Source of the DNA: Paenibacillus sanguinis 2301083 = DSM 16941
GTDB lineage: Bacteria; Bacillota; Bacilli; Paenibacillales; Paenibacillaceae
Reading direction: 5' to 3'
Length of the DNA: 64,000 bases
NCBI RefSeq assembly: GCF_000374825.1
Contig: NZ_KB895377.1
Coordinates: 310,001-374,000, forward strand
The position numbers and the translations under genes were made by a program. Position 1 is the stretch's first letter. The number at the start of each line of letters is the position of its first letter. Below the pieces are notes generated by a model, which did not search any database, was not told the origin of the DNA, and saw only the letters and a program-made list of their open reading frames with translations. Positions 33,094 through 41,628 of the stretch are shown piece after piece.

Positions 33094-34062
33094 ATGAATA
33101 CACAAATGAATGAAAAATTTACAGATTCTCTAGACTTGCTAGAGCTTAATCAAAATAGCTGTAATGACGACAAAATTGTAGGGATGTTCATCAGCACTTG
33201 TTGCACAGCAAAAAATACACAAAGGAGTTATCTCCGGGCTATCAGTAGCTTTCGGGAGTTTATTAACTACAGAAGACTGAATTCGGTAAGCTGGAGAGAA
33301 ATAGAAGCCTTCAAGCTATACCTTCAACAACGTCCAAACCTGGTATCTAGGCAGGCGCTGGCGCCAGCCAGCATTGCGGCTTCCTTAGCTCCACTAAAGT
33401 CGTTGTACAGATGGGGAAGTGATGCCAGCATAGGATTTTTCACCAGTAATCCAACCTCAAACGTGCGTTTGCCAATGATTCAGGTGACTAGTCACAGGAA
33501 TTATTTGACCAAGAATGAAGTGGGGTTATTGCTTGGCCGCTTGCAGCAGCAGGGCCAAAGGAACTATTTGATCGGCTTATCTCTTGTTATGCTTGGCTTA
33601 AGAGTGTCCGAACTTACCTCGATGGTGTGGGGGGACTTTCAGAAAGATATTATGGACTCAGGGGTATGGCTCATACTCCAATATACTAAGGGGGGGAGGA
33701 CAAGAGCAATCAAGGTTCCTGAGTATTTATGGAAACGCTTTGAAGCCTATGCGAAGCATGTTTCAAAGCAGGATCATCCCCCGGCCGGGCTAAAATTATT
33801 TCCTATTACAACAAGACAAATCGAGCGAATTATAGGCAAGGCGGGGGAACAAAGCGGTATTACAAAGAAGCTGACTCCTCATTGGCTGCGTCATACGAAC
33901 GCGACATTAGCCTTGCTTGGAGGTGCTTCGCTCCAACAGGTTCAAGAAACCTTAGGGCATGCGCATATCAATACAACCCAGCGCTATCTCCATACTGTGG
34001 ACCAAATAAAAAAAGCAGCTCCCGATTATGTGCAGGATTGCTTAAGAGAATTTATGAATTAG
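33094..34062 (+). CDS. tyrosine recombinase, catalytically complete
   Basis: A 322-residue integrase-family recombinase. Residues about 28-125 are the core-binding SAM-like domain (TCCTAKNTQRSYLRAISSFREF) and residues about 145-310 the catalytic domain. The Arg (LGLRVSELTS), beta-hairpin Lys (QYTKGGRTRAIKVP), HWLRHTNATLAL and GHAHINTTQRYLH with the nucleophile Tyr are all present. GGAGGG lies 5 bases before the ATG at 33094; the frame is open back into the left repeat at 33040 but this part is not needed. It is about the length of XerC/XerD. The identical inverted sites at both sides are the natural substrates. Confidence 0.9.
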   Translation: MNTQMNEKFTDSLDLLELNQNSCNDDKIVGMFISTCCTAKNTQRSYLRAISSFREFINYRRLNSVSWREIEAFKLYLQQRPNLVSRQALAPASIAASLAPLKSLYRWGSDASIGFFTSNPTSNVRLPMIQVTSHRNYLTKNEVGLLLGRLQQQGQRNYLIGLSLVMLGLRVSELTSMVWGDFQKDIMDSGVWLILQYTKGGRTRAIKVPEYLWKRFEAYAKHVSKQDHPPAGLKLFPITTRQIERIIGKAGEQSGITKKLTPHWLRHTNATLALLGGASLQQVQETLGHAHINTTQRYLHTVDQIKKAAPDYVQDCLREFMN

Positions 34063-34150
34063 GACTATGCAAAAGTGGGTTGTTTGACCTATAATCGAAA
34101 TGAATACCCAACAAAAATCTATCTTTTTCTACATTTTTACCCATGACTTT

Positions 34151-34175
34151 TGTCGGATAATTATCATTATACGAC
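34151..34175. repeat. right inverted repeat of the recombinase unit
   Basis: Exact reverse complement of 33032-33056. On the minus strand its arms are AGGTCGTATAA and TTATCCGACAA around TGATAA. It lies 88 bases after the recombinase stop codon. Confidence 0.88.
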
Positions 34176-34390
34176 CTGTTTGAATTGGGACTATAGAACT
34201 ATAAACATATCTTTATCGAGTGGTTGTTCAGGATTGTATACATGTGTTACAAAAATACTGATACTGAAAGGCAATCACCTCCAAGCAAAGGACGTAACGG
34301 TGTCTGAAACGTTGCTGACTGATCCTCGTACAACCTGCCGGGGCAAGCAAATACTACTATAACAAAACATGGATCACCTCTGCTGTGAAT

Positions 34391-34417
34391 ACATTTAGCC
34401 TTGACAAGGCTAAATGT
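34391..34417. terminator. long perfect palindrome upstream of the MATE gene
   Basis: ACATTTAGCCTTG and its exact complement form 13-bp arms around a single central base; TGTTTAAT follows on the plus strand. It could end transcripts leaving the recombinase unit or be an operator. The rest of 34176-34579 is AT-rich and shows no gene. Confidence 0.55.
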
Positions 34418-34579
34418 TGTTTAATATAATTTATCCGTAATATGTACGATTAATGGTAGATGCAATCATATAGATATGCTTATGGGATGCTCCTGTCTGC
34501 AAGTCAATATTCATTCATACAGGAGTATGCCCATTTTTATTGCCCTTAAATCGTAAAAGTTACATATAAAAGGAGCGAC

Positions 34580-35884
34580 ATGACACATCAACAGTATTTC
34601 AAGCTTGCCATACCGCTCATTTTATCCGGTTTATCAATACCGCTGCTAGGCGCGGTGGATACGGCCGTCGCAGGTCGTCTGGAGCACGCTGCTTATATTG
34701 GTGGGGTGGCGGTAGGAAGTCTCATTTTCAACAATATGTATTGGTTGTTTGGCTTTCTTAGAGTAAGTACCACAGGGTTTACGGCTCAGGCTTTAGGAGC
34801 GAAGCAAGACGATCAGCTTGCTTATGCCTGCTTGAGGCCCATGCTGATTGCTCTGCTGACGGGCATGGTCTTTATCATTGTCCAAAAGCCCATTCTCCTG
34901 GCCTCCATACAGTTGATCGGGGGAAGTGAGTTGGTGCTTCAGCAAGCGAGCATTTACTTTAACATCCGTATCTGGGGTGCGCCGTTTGCTCTGACCCAGT
35001 ATATCATTACCGGTTGGCTGCTAGGGATGTCCAAAGTCAAGTGGACCCTGGTCTCTCAACTGTTGGTGAATGTGCTGAATATGCTGCTTAGCGTCGGGTT
35101 CGCCTTGTATTTGGACTTAGGAGTAGCAGGGATTGCCGTCGCTACGCTGGTGTCAGAAATCTTTGGCGTTATCGTCGGTTTCATCATTATGCGTTATAGT
35201 CGCAAATGGTCCCTGGAGCAGCTAAAGCTTGGGAAGCTGTTCGAACCGAGCCATGCGAAGAGAATGCTGGTTGTGAATCGCGACCTGTTCCTGCGAACGG
35301 TCTGCTTGCTGACCATGACTAGCTTGTTCATGGTTCAGGGAGCTCGCATGGATGAGCTGACACTGGCGGGCAATGCGATTTTGCTGCAGCTTCACTACTT
35401 GCTGGCCTACGTATTCAGCGGGCTGGCGAATGCCTCCAGCATTCTTGCCGGACAAGCGCTAGGAGCAGGCAGCTACCGAAGTTACCGCCGTTCTTATACT
35501 TTGTCGGCAGTCTGGGGCACTATTTTTGCTGTATTGCTGGCTTCGATTCTGTTGGGCTTTCCGTCCGGAATTATTTCATTGTTCACAGCAAACCACGAGG
35601 TGCAGTTAGTGGTGAGGGAGCATATGATCTGGATTGCCTTATACAGTTAAGCTGGCGTATGGGGCTTGCAGCTTGAAGGCATCTTTTCAGGAGTGACCCA
35701 GGTGTGGGCGATTCGCAACGGTATATTTATTTCACTGCTGATTTATATTCCGGTGCAGTGGCTGGCGGCCATGCACTGGAACAACCATGGGTTATGGCTG
35801 GCTTTTGTCACGTTCCATCTCATGCGTACCGTGTGTACTTCGGTGTATACAAGAAAGGTGGAGCGCCTGATTTATCCGACGTGA
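34580..35884 (+). pseudogene. MATE-family efflux transporter interrupted by one stop codon
   Basis: The frame reads MTHQQYFKLAIPLILSGLSIPLLGAVDTAVAGRLE, the DinF-type MATE N-terminus, through ten membrane spans to LYS and a TAA at 35648-35650. It then continues in the same frame, AGVWGLQLEGIFSGVTQVW, to a TGA at 35882-35884. Together they make 434 residues, the full family length. One base change in that codon (for example to TCA or TTA) would restore it. The family exports drugs or metabolites with Na+ or H+. AAAGGAG lies 5 bases before the ATG. The gene is either freshly broken or has a sequencing error; the first 356 residues alone lack the last two spans. Confidence 0.85.
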
Positions 35885-35910
35885 GTAATTTAGTGAATTA
35901 TTAAAAAAAA

Positions 35911-35996
35911 GGTGAACGAGTAGCCGAGAAGACGGTATGGAGCTGAAGCAGCGAGTGTAAGCCCATATCGGCCGCAGGCTCCTGCCGTTCATCACC
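35911..35996 (-). repeat. dispersed structured repeat, copy 1
   Basis: An 86-bp element whose second copy lies at 53726-53809. Ends GGTGAAC and GTTCATCACC pair; inside are CCG-loop-CGG, the small hairpin GCTG-AAG-CAGC and an outer TATGG/CCATA pair. On the minus strand the outer pair tolerates a G-U where the plus strand has an A-C mismatch, and eight T residues follow, so the functional strand is probably minus. It sits 33 bases before nikA. It does not match any riboswitch class I can recall. Confidence 0.6.
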
Positions 35997-36029
35997 TGTC
36001 CAATCAATAACTATTATCAGGAGGATACA

Positions 36030-37616
36030 ATGAAGACGAAATGGTTAGCAGGACTTATCGCATTACTTATTCTGGTGACAGGCTGCGGACAGCAAGCCAA
36101 GCAGACGACGGGGAGCTTGGGGGAGAAGAACGAGCTGGTATTTGCCAGCACCAAGGATATCCGGGACATCAACCCTCATTTGACGGGCGGGGAATTGGCC
36201 GCGCAGAATATGGTATTTGAATCGCTGGTGGTCAACACGCCGGAAGGCGTTCAGCCCAAGCTGGCCGAGAGCTGGACGATTTCGGACGACGGAATGACCT
36301 ATACCTTTAAATTGAGAGAGAATGTTGTATTTAGTGATGGAGAACCGTTTACTGCCGAGGCGGTCAAGCAAAATATCGATGCCGTCGTGGCCAACTATGA
36401 GAAGAACGCCTGGCTGAATCTGGTTCAGGTCATTGACAGTACGGAAGCCGTGGATGAGCATACCTTTATCCTCCATTTGAAGAATCCGTATTACCCGACA
36501 CTGGAGGAGCTGGGTCTGACCCGGCCGTTTCGCATGATCTCGCCAAACAGCTTCATCGACGGTACAACCGCGAATGGGGTTAGCAGCTATGCGGGAACCG
36601 GACCTTATGTGCTCACCGAGCATAAGGATAATCAGTATGCCTTGTTTACAGTGAATGAGCAATACTGGGGGGATCTGCCCAAGATCCAGCAAGTTCGCTG
36701 GAAGGTGATGCCGGATCATCAGACGATTCTGCTGGCGCTGCAAAACGGCGAGATTGACCTGATCTTTGGCGCGGACGGAGATATGCTGGATGCCAATGCC
36801 TTCACCTCCTTACAGGAGCAAGGCAAATACGTTACGAAGATCAGCCCGCCGTCCGGCTCCCGGGCGATTCTGTTGAACAGCAAGCGGGAATTTACCCGGG
36901 ACCGGCTGGTACGCGAAGCGCTGCAATATGCGATTAACAAGGAAACCATTGCCACGGGGATTCTCAACGGTACCGAGCAAATTGCCGATGTGCTGATGTC
37001 GAATTCTACCCCTTATGCCGACATTGACCTTCCGATCCGTGCCTACGATGTGGCGAAGGCAGAGTCTTTGCTGGATCAGGCAGGATGGGCAAAGGCGGAG
37101 GATGGCTACCGCTACCGTGACGGCAAGAAGCTGAGTCTGATGCTCTCCTACAATTCGGACAATGCTCAGGAGAAGACGATTGGCGAATCGATGCAAAATG
37201 ATCTGAAAGCGATCGGTGTCGAGCTGGAATTGCTGGGCGAGGAGAAGCAGGCTTATTTTGACCGGCAGAAGTCCGGGGAGTTCGATCTGCAATATTCCTT
37301 GTCCTGGGGGCTGCCTTATGATCCGCAGACCTATGTATCCACCTGGCGTGTGCCCTCGCATGGCGATTACCAGGCCCAGGCGGGTCTGGAGAAGAAGGAA
37401 TGGCTGGATCAGACGATTAGTGACGTCCTGGTAGAGCAGGATGAAGCGGCGCGGGGAGCAAAATATGAGCAAATCTTCCGTTATGTGCACGAGGAAGCCG
37501 TGTATTTGCCATTAACCTACTCCGTGGTGAAGGCGATCCATTCCGAGGCGCTTCATGGCGTAGCCTTTAACGTATCGCAATATGAAATTCCATTTGAACT
37601 CATGTTTTTTGAGTAA
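36030..37616 (+). CDS. nikA: nickel ABC transporter, substrate-binding lipoprotein NikA
   Basis: A 528-residue family 5 solute-binding protein. The signal peptide ends in the lipobox VTGC (Cys at residue 19). The mature part follows E. coli NikA closely: INPHLTGGELAAQNMVFESLV near 45, YPTLEELGLTRPFRMISP near 150, YGTGPYVL, and SWGLPYDPQTYVSTWRVPSHGDYQ near 430 with EEAVYLPLTY near 490. It should bind nickel, probably as a complex with a small chelator, on the outer face of the membrane. GGAGG at 6 bases before the ATG. It is the first gene of nikABCDE, all tightly spaced. No NikR gene was found in the window. Confidence 0.92.
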   Translation: MKTKWLAGLIALLILVTGCGQQAKQTTGSLGEKNELVFASTKDIRDINPHLTGGELAAQNMVFESLVVNTPEGVQPKLAESWTISDDGMTYTFKLRENVVFSDGEPFTAEAVKQNIDAVVANYEKNAWLNLVQVIDSTEAVDEHTFILHLKNPYYPTLEELGLTRPFRMISPNSFIDGTTANGVSSYAGTGPYVLTEHKDNQYALFTVNEQYWGDLPKIQQVRWKVMPDHQTILLALQNGEIDLIFGADGDMLDANAFTSLQEQGKYVTKISPPSGSRAILLNSKREFTRDRLVREALQYAINKETIATGILNGTEQIADVLMSNSTPYADIDLPIRAYDVAKAESLLDQAGWAKAEDGYRYRDGKKLSLMLSYNSDNAQEKTIGESMQNDLKAIGVELELLGEEKQAYFDRQKSGEFDLQYSLSWGLPYDPQTYVSTWRVPSHGDYQAQAGLEKKEWLDQTISDVLVEQDEAARGAKYEQIFRYVHEEAVYLPLTYSVVKAIHSEALHGVAFNVSQYEIPFELMFFE

Positions 37617-37631
37617 GCGAAGCGTGATTTT

Positions 37632-38567
37632 ATGATGAAACAGTATTTGACCAAACGGATATTGGGCACGTTCCCGCTGCTGCTTCTGGTTACCTTTATG
37701 GCCTTTGTGCTGATTAATTTGCGAACCAGTGATCCGGCGGAGATTGCCCTGCGCGTCAACCAGATTACGCCAACGGAGGAAGTCGTGCAGGAGATGAGGG
37801 AGGAGCTGGGGCTGGATCAGCCGTTCCTCGTTCGCTACAAGAACTGGCTGCTTGACAGTCTGCAAGGAGACTTTGGCAACAGCTATGTGAACAACAAGCC
37901 TGTGCTGGAGGAGCTGAAGCTGGCTATCCCTCCAACGCTGCAATTGGCCGGGGTTACGCTGATTCTGATCGTTGTTTTCAGCATTTCCATCGGTGTGATC
38001 TGCAGTATTTTCGAGCATCGGTGGCAGGATCGCTTTCTGCGGGGATTTATCTTTGTGCTGGCCACGATGCCAAGCTTCTGGATCGGCTTGCTGTTGATGT
38101 GGTACTTCTCGGTCTATCTGGGCTGGCTGCCAACCAGCGGCATGAATGGACCGACCTCGATCATCCTGCCAGCCTTGACCTTATCGCTGACCTTTCTATC
38201 GACGTATGTCAGGCTGATTCGCAACAACATGATTCAGAATGCCAGCGAGAATTATATTCTTTACGCCAAGCTGCGCGGACTGAAGCAAAGCACGGTTGTC
38301 TGGAAAATATTCACGAACTCGATCCAGTCCTCGCTGACCGCCTTCGGAATGTCAATCCCGCGGCTGATTGCGGGGACGGTGATTGTGGAAAATATTTTTG
38401 CGTGGCCAGGGATCGGGCGGCTGTGTGTAAAGGCGATTTTCAATTCGGATTATCCGGTGATACAAGCTTATATTTTGTTGATGGCGGTGCTGTTTATTGT
38501 TTGTAATTTACTAGTTGATATCTGTATTGTGATGATTGATCCGAGGTTGCGGAGGGAGGCCAAATGA
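37632..38567 (+). CDS. nikB: nickel ABC transporter permease NikB
   Basis: A 311-residue inner permease with six spans and the DppB/OppB-type N-terminus (KQYLTKRILGTFPLLLLVTFMAFVLINL, then TPTEEVVQEMREELGLDQPFLVRY). The EAA-type loop reads YAKLRGLKQSTVVWKIFTNSIQSSL and is followed by AGTVIVENIFAWPGIGRLCVKAI, the segment that contacts the ATPases. The ribosome binding site is weak (AAGCGAAGCGTGAT) but the gene starts 15 bases after nikA and ends in ATGA overlap with nikC, so it is surely part of the operon. Confidence 0.9.
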   Translation: MMKQYLTKRILGTFPLLLLVTFMAFVLINLRTSDPAEIALRVNQITPTEEVVQEMREELGLDQPFLVRYKNWLLDSLQGDFGNSYVNNKPVLEELKLAIPPTLQLAGVTLILIVVFSISIGVICSIFEHRWQDRFLRGFIFVLATMPSFWIGLLLMWYFSVYLGWLPTSGMNGPTSIILPALTLSLTFLSTYVRLIRNNMIQNASENYILYAKLRGLKQSTVVWKIFTNSIQSSLTAFGMSIPRLIAGTVIVENIFAWPGIGRLCVKAIFNSDYPVIQAYILLMAVLFIVCNLLVDICIVMIDPRLRREAK

Positions 38568-39475
38568 ATTATTTCAAACGTCTCAAGCAGGATAAGCTAG
38601 GCATGCTGTGTCTGGTATTTCTGGGCCTGGTGTCGCTGGCGGGTCTGTTGGCGCCGCTTCTTGCACCGCATGATCCCACCCTGGTACGGGTGGACGTGAA
38701 GCTGGCGATGCCAAGCGCTGAGTATCCGCTGGGGACAGATCATTTGGGACGATGCTTGCTCTCCCGAATTTTGTTTGGCATTCGTACCACGTTTTTCTAT
38801 GCCTTTCTGGCTATGGTTGTGACGATGATTTCAGGAGTCGTCTTCGGGATGCTGGCCGGTTATTCCAAAGGCAAGGTCCGCGAGGCGATTCTGCGGGTGT
38901 GCGATGTGATGCTGTCCTTCCCCTCCGAGGTGATGATTCTGGCGATCGTTGGCGTGTTGGGGCCGGGGATTCTGAATATCGTCATTGCAAATATTTTGTC
39001 CAAATGGGCCTGGTACACCCGGATGATCTACAGCAGTGTGCAGCAATACCGCTCCAGGAACTATGTCAAGTTCGCGCAGGTTCATCAGGCGTCCACGCTG
39101 TACATTATGCGAAAGCATATTGTACCCGGCATTGCCGGGGAGGTGACGACTCACTCCACGCTGGAGATGGGCTGGGTCATTCTCAGCATTTCCTCCTTGT
39201 CGTTCCTGGGACTGGGTGTACAGCCGCCCACACCGGAGTGGGGCATGATGCTGAATGAAGCCAAGAATGTGCTGTTCACCCATCCGTGGCAGATGATTCC
39301 CGCCGGGCTGACGATTTTGCTGGTCGTGGTGGCGCTGAATTTCCTGGGGGACAGCATGCAGCAGGCGATGAATGCCAATTCATATATGACCACTCACAAG
39401 CCGCAGCGCAGGCTGCTTTGGATGTGGAGAGGAAGGAAGAGGGATCATGCCTCTATTACAGGTAAACAAGCTTAA
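38564..39475 (+). CDS. nikC: nickel ABC transporter permease NikC
   Basis: A 303-residue permease of the DppC/OppC family with the short cytoplasmic N-terminus (FKRLKQDKLGMLCLVFLGLVSLAGLLAPLLAPHDP) and the EYPLGTDHLGRCLLSRILFG signature. The coupling loop FAQVHQASTLYIMRKHIVPGI is followed by SFLGLGVQPPTPEWGMMLNEAK. GGAGG precedes the ATG, which overlaps the nikB stop. It pairs with NikB to form the membrane channel. Its 3' end overlaps nikD by 29 bases. Confidence 0.9.
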   Translation: MNYFKRLKQDKLGMLCLVFLGLVSLAGLLAPLLAPHDPTLVRVDVKLAMPSAEYPLGTDHLGRCLLSRILFGIRTTFFYAFLAMVVTMISGVVFGMLAGYSKGKVREAILRVCDVMLSFPSEVMILAIVGVLGPGILNIVIANILSKWAWYTRMIYSSVQQYRSRNYVKFAQVHQASTLYIMRKHIVPGIAGEVTTHSTLEMGWVILSISSLSFLGLGVQPPTPEWGMMLNEAKNVLFTHPWQMIPAGLTILLVVVALNFLGDSMQQAMNANSYMTTHKPQRRLLWMWRGRKRDHASITGKQA

Positions 39476-40259
39476 CATCAGGGATGAGAAGACGGGAAGA
39501 ATGATTGTTCGTGACGCCTCCTTCGCGGTGCAGGCGCATACCTGCCTGGGCATTGTGGGCGAGAGCGGCAGCGGGAAGTCGATGACGGTGCGGGAGATAC
39601 TGGGCGTGAATCCGCGCTGGATTCAATCGGACGGCGAGGTTTGGTTCGAGGGGCGTAATATTTTGCAGGATCATGAGAAGCAGCGCCGGGCCATTCGCGG
39701 CCGGAAGATCAGCATGATTCTCCAGGATGCGATGACGGCCTTTAATCCGATTGAGAAAATGGGCAGCCAGATGTGTCAAACCTTTGTCCAGGTGCTGAAG
39801 GCCAACAAGCGAGAGGCCAAGCGGTTAAGTCTGGACAGCCTGAAGGCGATGAACTTCTCGGACCCTGCTGCCGTATACAAGAGCTATCCTCACGAGCTGT
39901 CTGGCGGGATGCTTCAGCGCTGCATGATTGCCATCGCTCTGGTCCTGAAGCCGAGCTTGATTATTGCCGATGAGCCGACGACGGCGCTGGATTCCATTAA
40001 TCAGCTGGAGGTTGTCAAGCAGTTCCAATCTTTGAAGGAGCTCACAGGCACAACGCTGATCCTCATCTCTCACGATCTGGGGGTGGTTCAGCGGTTGGCC
40101 GATGAGGTGATCGTGATGAAGGACGGAGAAATTGTGGAGAACGGCACGGTGGCGAACGTGTTTCATCACCCGCAGCATCCTTATACGCAATATCTGGTCA
40201 ACACGCGACTGCAATTATCGGACAGCTATGTGAAGACACTGCAGGCGGGGGGAGTGTGA
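39447..40259 (+). CDS. nikD: nickel ABC transporter ATP-binding protein NikD
   Basis: A 270-residue ABC ATPase. Walker A GESGSGKS (residues about 35-42), Q-loop LQDAMTAFNPIEKMG, signature LSGGMLQR near 155 and Walker B LIIADEPTTALD are complete, followed by the H-loop SHDLGVV. The C-terminal part is short, without the longer oligopeptide zinc-cluster extension. GGAAGG lies upstream of the ATG within nikC. It works with NikE as a heterodimer on the NikBC channel. Confidence 0.92.
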   Translation: MPLLQVNKLNIRDEKTGRMIVRDASFAVQAHTCLGIVGESGSGKSMTVREILGVNPRWIQSDGEVWFEGRNILQDHEKQRRAIRGRKISMILQDAMTAFNPIEKMGSQMCQTFVQVLKANKREAKRLSLDSLKAMNFSDPAAVYKSYPHELSGGMLQRCMIAIALVLKPSLIIADEPTTALDSINQLEVVKQFQSLKELTGTTLILISHDLGVVQRLADEVIVMKDGEIVENGTVANVFHHPQHPYTQYLVNTRLQLSDSYVKTLQAGGV

Positions 40260-40263
40260 AGCT

Positions 40264-41052
40264 ATGATTCAAGTCGAGCATTTGCAAAAGAGTTATATCA
40301 CCGGGCGAGGACTTTGGAGTCGCAGCCATCAGGAGGTTCTGACCGATGTGAGCTTTCACCTGAATGATGGAGATTGTCTGGGCATTGTCGGGGAGAGCGG
40401 CAGCGGCAAGAGCACCCTGTCCCGGATTCTGCTTGGTCTGGAGGCCTATGATGGCGGGAGTATCCGGATCGATGGCCAGCCGCACCAGCAATGGATCAAG
40501 CAGAACAAAGGGAAATTCAGCGTGGTGTTTCAGGATTATCGCACCTCGGTGAATCCGAATTGGACCCTGCGGCAAATTCTGGAGGAGCCGCTTCGCATGC
40601 TGCATGGCGGCAAGCCGCAGCAGGCTCAAGTCGAGGCTGTGATTGCCGAGCTGATGGAACGGGTGCAACTGCCCTTGGACTATCTGGAGAAGTATCCGCA
40701 TGAGCTAAGCGGCGGACAACTGCAACGAATCTGTATTGCGCGTGCCCTGACCACCCGTCCTCGTTATCTCATTTTGGATGAGGCCATCAGTTCGCTGGAT
40801 GTGTCCGTACAGTCACAGATTTTGACGCTGCTTAAGGAGCTTCAAGCGGATTATCAATTAACCTATTTGTTTATTGCCCATGACCTCCAGGCTGTTGCCT
40901 ATCTCTGCAATCGGCTGGCCTTCCTGCGGGACGGGGTGATCCTGGAGGAGCTGGACTGCAATCACTTCACCTGTGCCAAGAGCGAGTATGTCAATGAATT
41001 GGTGAGCTCGGTTCTGCCCTTCGAATCGAAGTTCGCCCGAGAAGGGTACTGA
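40264..41052 (+). CDS. nikE: nickel ABC transporter ATP-binding protein NikE
   Basis: A 262-residue ABC ATPase, last gene of the operon. Walker A GESGSGKST (about 44-52), Q-loop FQDYRTSVNPNW, signature LSGGQLQR near 150, Walker B YLILDEAISSLD and H-loop AHDLQAV are present. It begins 4 bases after nikD with GGGGAGTGTGAAGCT as ribosome binding site. No strong terminator is seen after it; 66 bases further on the convergent HxlR gene ends, so transcripts may run into it. Confidence 0.92.
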   Translation: MIQVEHLQKSYITGRGLWSRSHQEVLTDVSFHLNDGDCLGIVGESGSGKSTLSRILLGLEAYDGGSIRIDGQPHQQWIKQNKGKFSVVFQDYRTSVNPNWTLRQILEEPLRMLHGGKPQQAQVEAVIAELMERVQLPLDYLEKYPHELSGGQLQRICIARALTTRPRYLILDEAISSLDVSVQSQILTLLKELQADYQLTYLFIAHDLQAVAYLCNRLAFLRDGVILEELDCNHFTCAKSEYVNELVSSVLPFESKFAREGY

Positions 41053-41118
41053 CATAGTGCCCAGGCCTCAGCCCGTTCAAGTATCCGGTGTAAACAATAC
41101 AACCTCAGATTTTGCTCT

Positions 41119-41487
41119 TTACTGATCGGATGGAGCAGGTTCGCTTAGCGGGGAGCTATGCTGATAGCGGCTCCCCCAATCATACATAGCCTGAATAATG
41201 GGCTGCATGGAGAGACCCAGCGGCGAGAGCTCATACTCGACGCGTGGAGGAACTTCTGCAAAGACCGTTCGTATGATGATGCCGTCTCTTTCTAATTCGC
41301 GCAGTTGTAAAGTCAGGGTGCGGTGCGTGATATGGCTCATCATGCGTTTTAATTCATTAAATCGCTTCTTGCCGCCGAGCAGGCGGTAGAGAATAATTCC
41401 TTTCCATTTACCGCTGATCAGATTCAGCGTGGTTTCTACCGGGCATGGAAGTTCTGTACAGTCAGGATTCATGGGTTGCTGGTCCAT
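41119..41487 (-). CDS. HxlR-family transcriptional regulator
   Basis: A 122-residue winged helix regulator. The family marks are CPVETTLNLISGKWKGIILYRLLGG (Cys15 before the first helix, often redox-active), FNELKRMMSHITHRTLTLQLRELERDGIIIR and the wing RVEYELSPLG. It diverges from a nitroreductase gene, the standard arrangement in which HxlR proteins respond to quinones, electrophiles or oxidants and control the neighbouring reductase. AGGAGAAGC is present before the ATG. An AT-rich 135-bp shared upstream region contains the likely operator. Confidence 0.9.
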   Translation of the reverse strand: MDQQPMNPDCTELPCPVETTLNLISGKWKGIILYRLLGGKKRFNELKRMMSHITHRTLTLQLRELERDGIIIRTVFAEVPPRVEYELSPLGLSMQPIIQAMYDWGSRYQHSSPLSEPAPSDQ

Positions 41488-41511
41488 AAAGCTTCTCCTT
41501 TACCAATAGTA

Positions 41512-41535
41512 TCAAAAGTATACTTAAGTACATTT
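41512..41535. promoter_or_regulatory. operator candidate between hxlR and nitroreductase genes
   Basis: AAAAGTATACTTAAGTACATTTT holds the perfect octamer ACTTAAGT (41522-41529) inside a looser palindrome GTAtACTTAAGTaC, a form common for HxlR proteins. It lies 24-35 bases from the HxlR start. Confidence 0.5.
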
Positions 41536-41628
41536 TTTTATATTATATATCTTCAATGTTCGTACTTCAAATCAGATGCAGATATATGCTACCCTTAGAG
41601 TAAGAAATCAGGAAAGGAAGGTATGGAT

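Larger units (their letters stand above)
33032..34175. mobile_element. 1144-bp tyrosine-recombinase unit with perfect 25-bp inverted ends
   Basis: A single recombinase gene is bracketed by two identical 25-bp sequences in opposite orientation (33032-33056 and 34151-34175). Each end reads as two 11-base arms around a 6-base centre, the layout of Xer/dif recombination sites. There is no transposase of the DDE or serine type and no obvious target duplication. Recombination between inverted sites would flip the unit in place; alternatively it is a small integrative element. The unit separates the leftward chemosensory operon from the rightward MATE gene. Confidence 0.7.

Noticed and set aside
34150..34362. 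70-codon ORF starting in the right inverted repeat
   Set aside because: No ribosome binding site, odd composition, and it begins within the recombination site.
35911..35996. NiCo or cobalamin riboswitch upstream of nikA
   Set aside because: The conserved text does not match those classes as I know them, and a second copy lies between convergent genes where no plus-strand gene could be controlled.
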